Shown: positions 6,964 to 7,470 of the stretch, one piece after another | How the letters are laid out: each line of letters begins with the position of its first letter | Numbering within the stretch: position 1 is the first letter of the stretch | Notes under the pieces: generated by a model | The model's input: the letters and a program-made list of their open reading frames with translations, nothing else | Database searches by the model: none | Told to the model about the DNA's origin: nothing | Program-made: the position numbers and the translations under genes | DNA from: an uncultured Candidatus Melainabacteria bacterium | GTDB taxonomy: Bacteria; Cyanobacteriota; Vampirovibrionia; Gastranaerophilales; Gastranaerophilaceae | Length of the DNA: 7,470 nt | Direction of reading: 5' to 3' | NCBI GenBank assembly: GCA_937898445.1 | Contig: CALEJY010000152.1 | Span: forward strand, 1 to 7,470

Positions 6964-6969
6964 TCCTTT
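6964..6969 (-). promoter_or_regulatory. Ribosome binding site favouring ATG 6955 over ATG 6961
   Basis: The minus-strand sequence reads AAAGGA-TT-ATG-ACT-ATG. The first ATG (6961) is only two bases from the AAAGGA, too close for normal initiation. The second (6955) is eight bases away, an ideal spacing. Starting there drops only Met-Thr and makes the protein begin MCANEV. Confidence 0.65.
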
Positions 6970-7470
6970 CTTCTCAATTTTCTATACATCTCCACATGAA
7001 AATTGATTTGGTCTTGTTTATACTCTCTATGTCCATGTAAAAACATGTTTTTGGGGAAAATTGCGCCGTTTTCAGATTTTCTTATCACTTTTTTCTAAAA
7101 CCATTGATTTTACTGGGTTATAGAGGGTTTTGCTACTTAATAATTCTTAATACTTTTATCTACTTTATATATATTTTATCTATATAAATTAGATATTTTT
7201 CTCGTTTTTCGCTTGCTTTATCGCACGAGTACACACTCCTTTTGTTTGAACTTCTACCACATGTCATATCGGCGTACTTTTTCTAAATCTTTAGGATTTA
7301 AAAGAAATATGTTACATTTATTTACAATTCATTTTTGTCGTCGGATAGGTAAATCGAACCGACAGAAATAACTACTTATTTATTTTATATCCCCTCCTCG
7401 AAATCAAAGATTTTATTGTACCTCTCACAAAACGTGACATTTAGTCACCTTTTGTTCGGCAGAGTCGCAA
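6970..7470. other. AT-rich non-coding leader upstream of the repeat-protein gene
   Basis: About 500 bases hold no gene I can support on either strand; the longest open stretches are 20-35 codons without a usable ribosome site. The stretch 7140-7200 is very AT-rich, with TTTTATCTA occurring twice. Small dyads are present: CATGT-aaaa-ACATG (7034-7047), TAAATC-tttag-GATTTA (7284-7300), GTCGG/CCGAC (7340-7363) and a longer one at 7427-7455. A purine-rich CGAGGAGGGG (minus strand, 7391-7400) resembles a ribosome site but no start codon follows it. TATAAA on the minus strand near 7020 could be a -10 box, but I found no -35 box at the right spacing. The promoter of the downstream gene must lie here or further upstream. 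Confidence 0.5.
7427..7455. repeat. Inverted repeat, 12-bp arms with one mismatch; possible terminator or operator
   Basis: ACAAAACGTGAC (7427-7438) and GTCACCTTTTGT (7444-7455) are inverted copies with one C-C mismatch, around the 5-base centre attta. In RNA either strand folds into a hairpin flanked by A and T runs, so it could be a modest bidirectional terminator for a gene beyond the window edge. As DNA it could be a dyad operator. The sequence symmetry is certain; the role is not. Confidence 0.45.

Noticed and set aside
7160..7267. Minus-strand 35-codon open frame
   Set aside because: It has no ribosome site, runs into very AT-rich DNA and shows no recognisable motif.
7340..7363. tRNA T-arm-like GGTTCGATT on the minus strand
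   Set aside because: The T-loop motif is there but its stem does not pair correctly and no acceptor, D or anticodon arms can be found around it.
6970..7470. c-di-GMP riboswitch, suggested by the PilZ domain nearby
   Set aside because: I looked for the conserved GEMM core words on both strands and did not find them.

Overview
The window is AT-rich bacterial DNA with two long genes, both on the minus strand, separated by a terminator. The downstream gene (192..3800) encodes a secreted filamentous adhesin. It has a Sec signal peptide, a two-partner-secretion/haemagglutinin-type N-terminal domain, a long Asn/Gly-rich beta-helix, a 172-residue Asp-x tract, and a C-terminal PilZ domain with both c-di-GMP-binding signatures. 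The upstream gene (3962..6955) encodes a 997-residue protein I cannot assign to a family. Its most distinctive part is a pair of different 9-residue tandem arrays enclosed by two glycine-zipper hydrophobic segments, followed by a degenerate LysM-like end.

A TPS-type adhesin implies an outer membrane. The low GC, the LktA-like filamentous adhesin and the general style fit a gut diderm. My best guess is a non-photosynthetic cyanobacterial relative (Gastranaerophilales/Melainabacteria), but this comes from recall of similar adhesins and not from a marker gene. Fusobacteria, Elusimicrobia and Negativicutes remain possible.

Layout: 1-150 is non-coding and holds a degenerate 8-bp-period repeat; 152-179 is the adhesin terminator; 192-3800 is the adhesin; 3801-3961 is an intergenic gap with the terminator of the upstream gene (3924-3957) and the adhesin ribosome binding site; 3962-6955 is the repeat protein; 6956-7470 is an AT-rich non-coding leader with small dyads and no credible gene.

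The two genes are probably separate transcription units because a good terminator lies between them. Both products look like large, modular, repeat-bearing envelope proteins, so a shared role at the cell surface is plausible but unproven. No TpsB transporter, transposase, tRNA, rRNA or CRISPR array is present.
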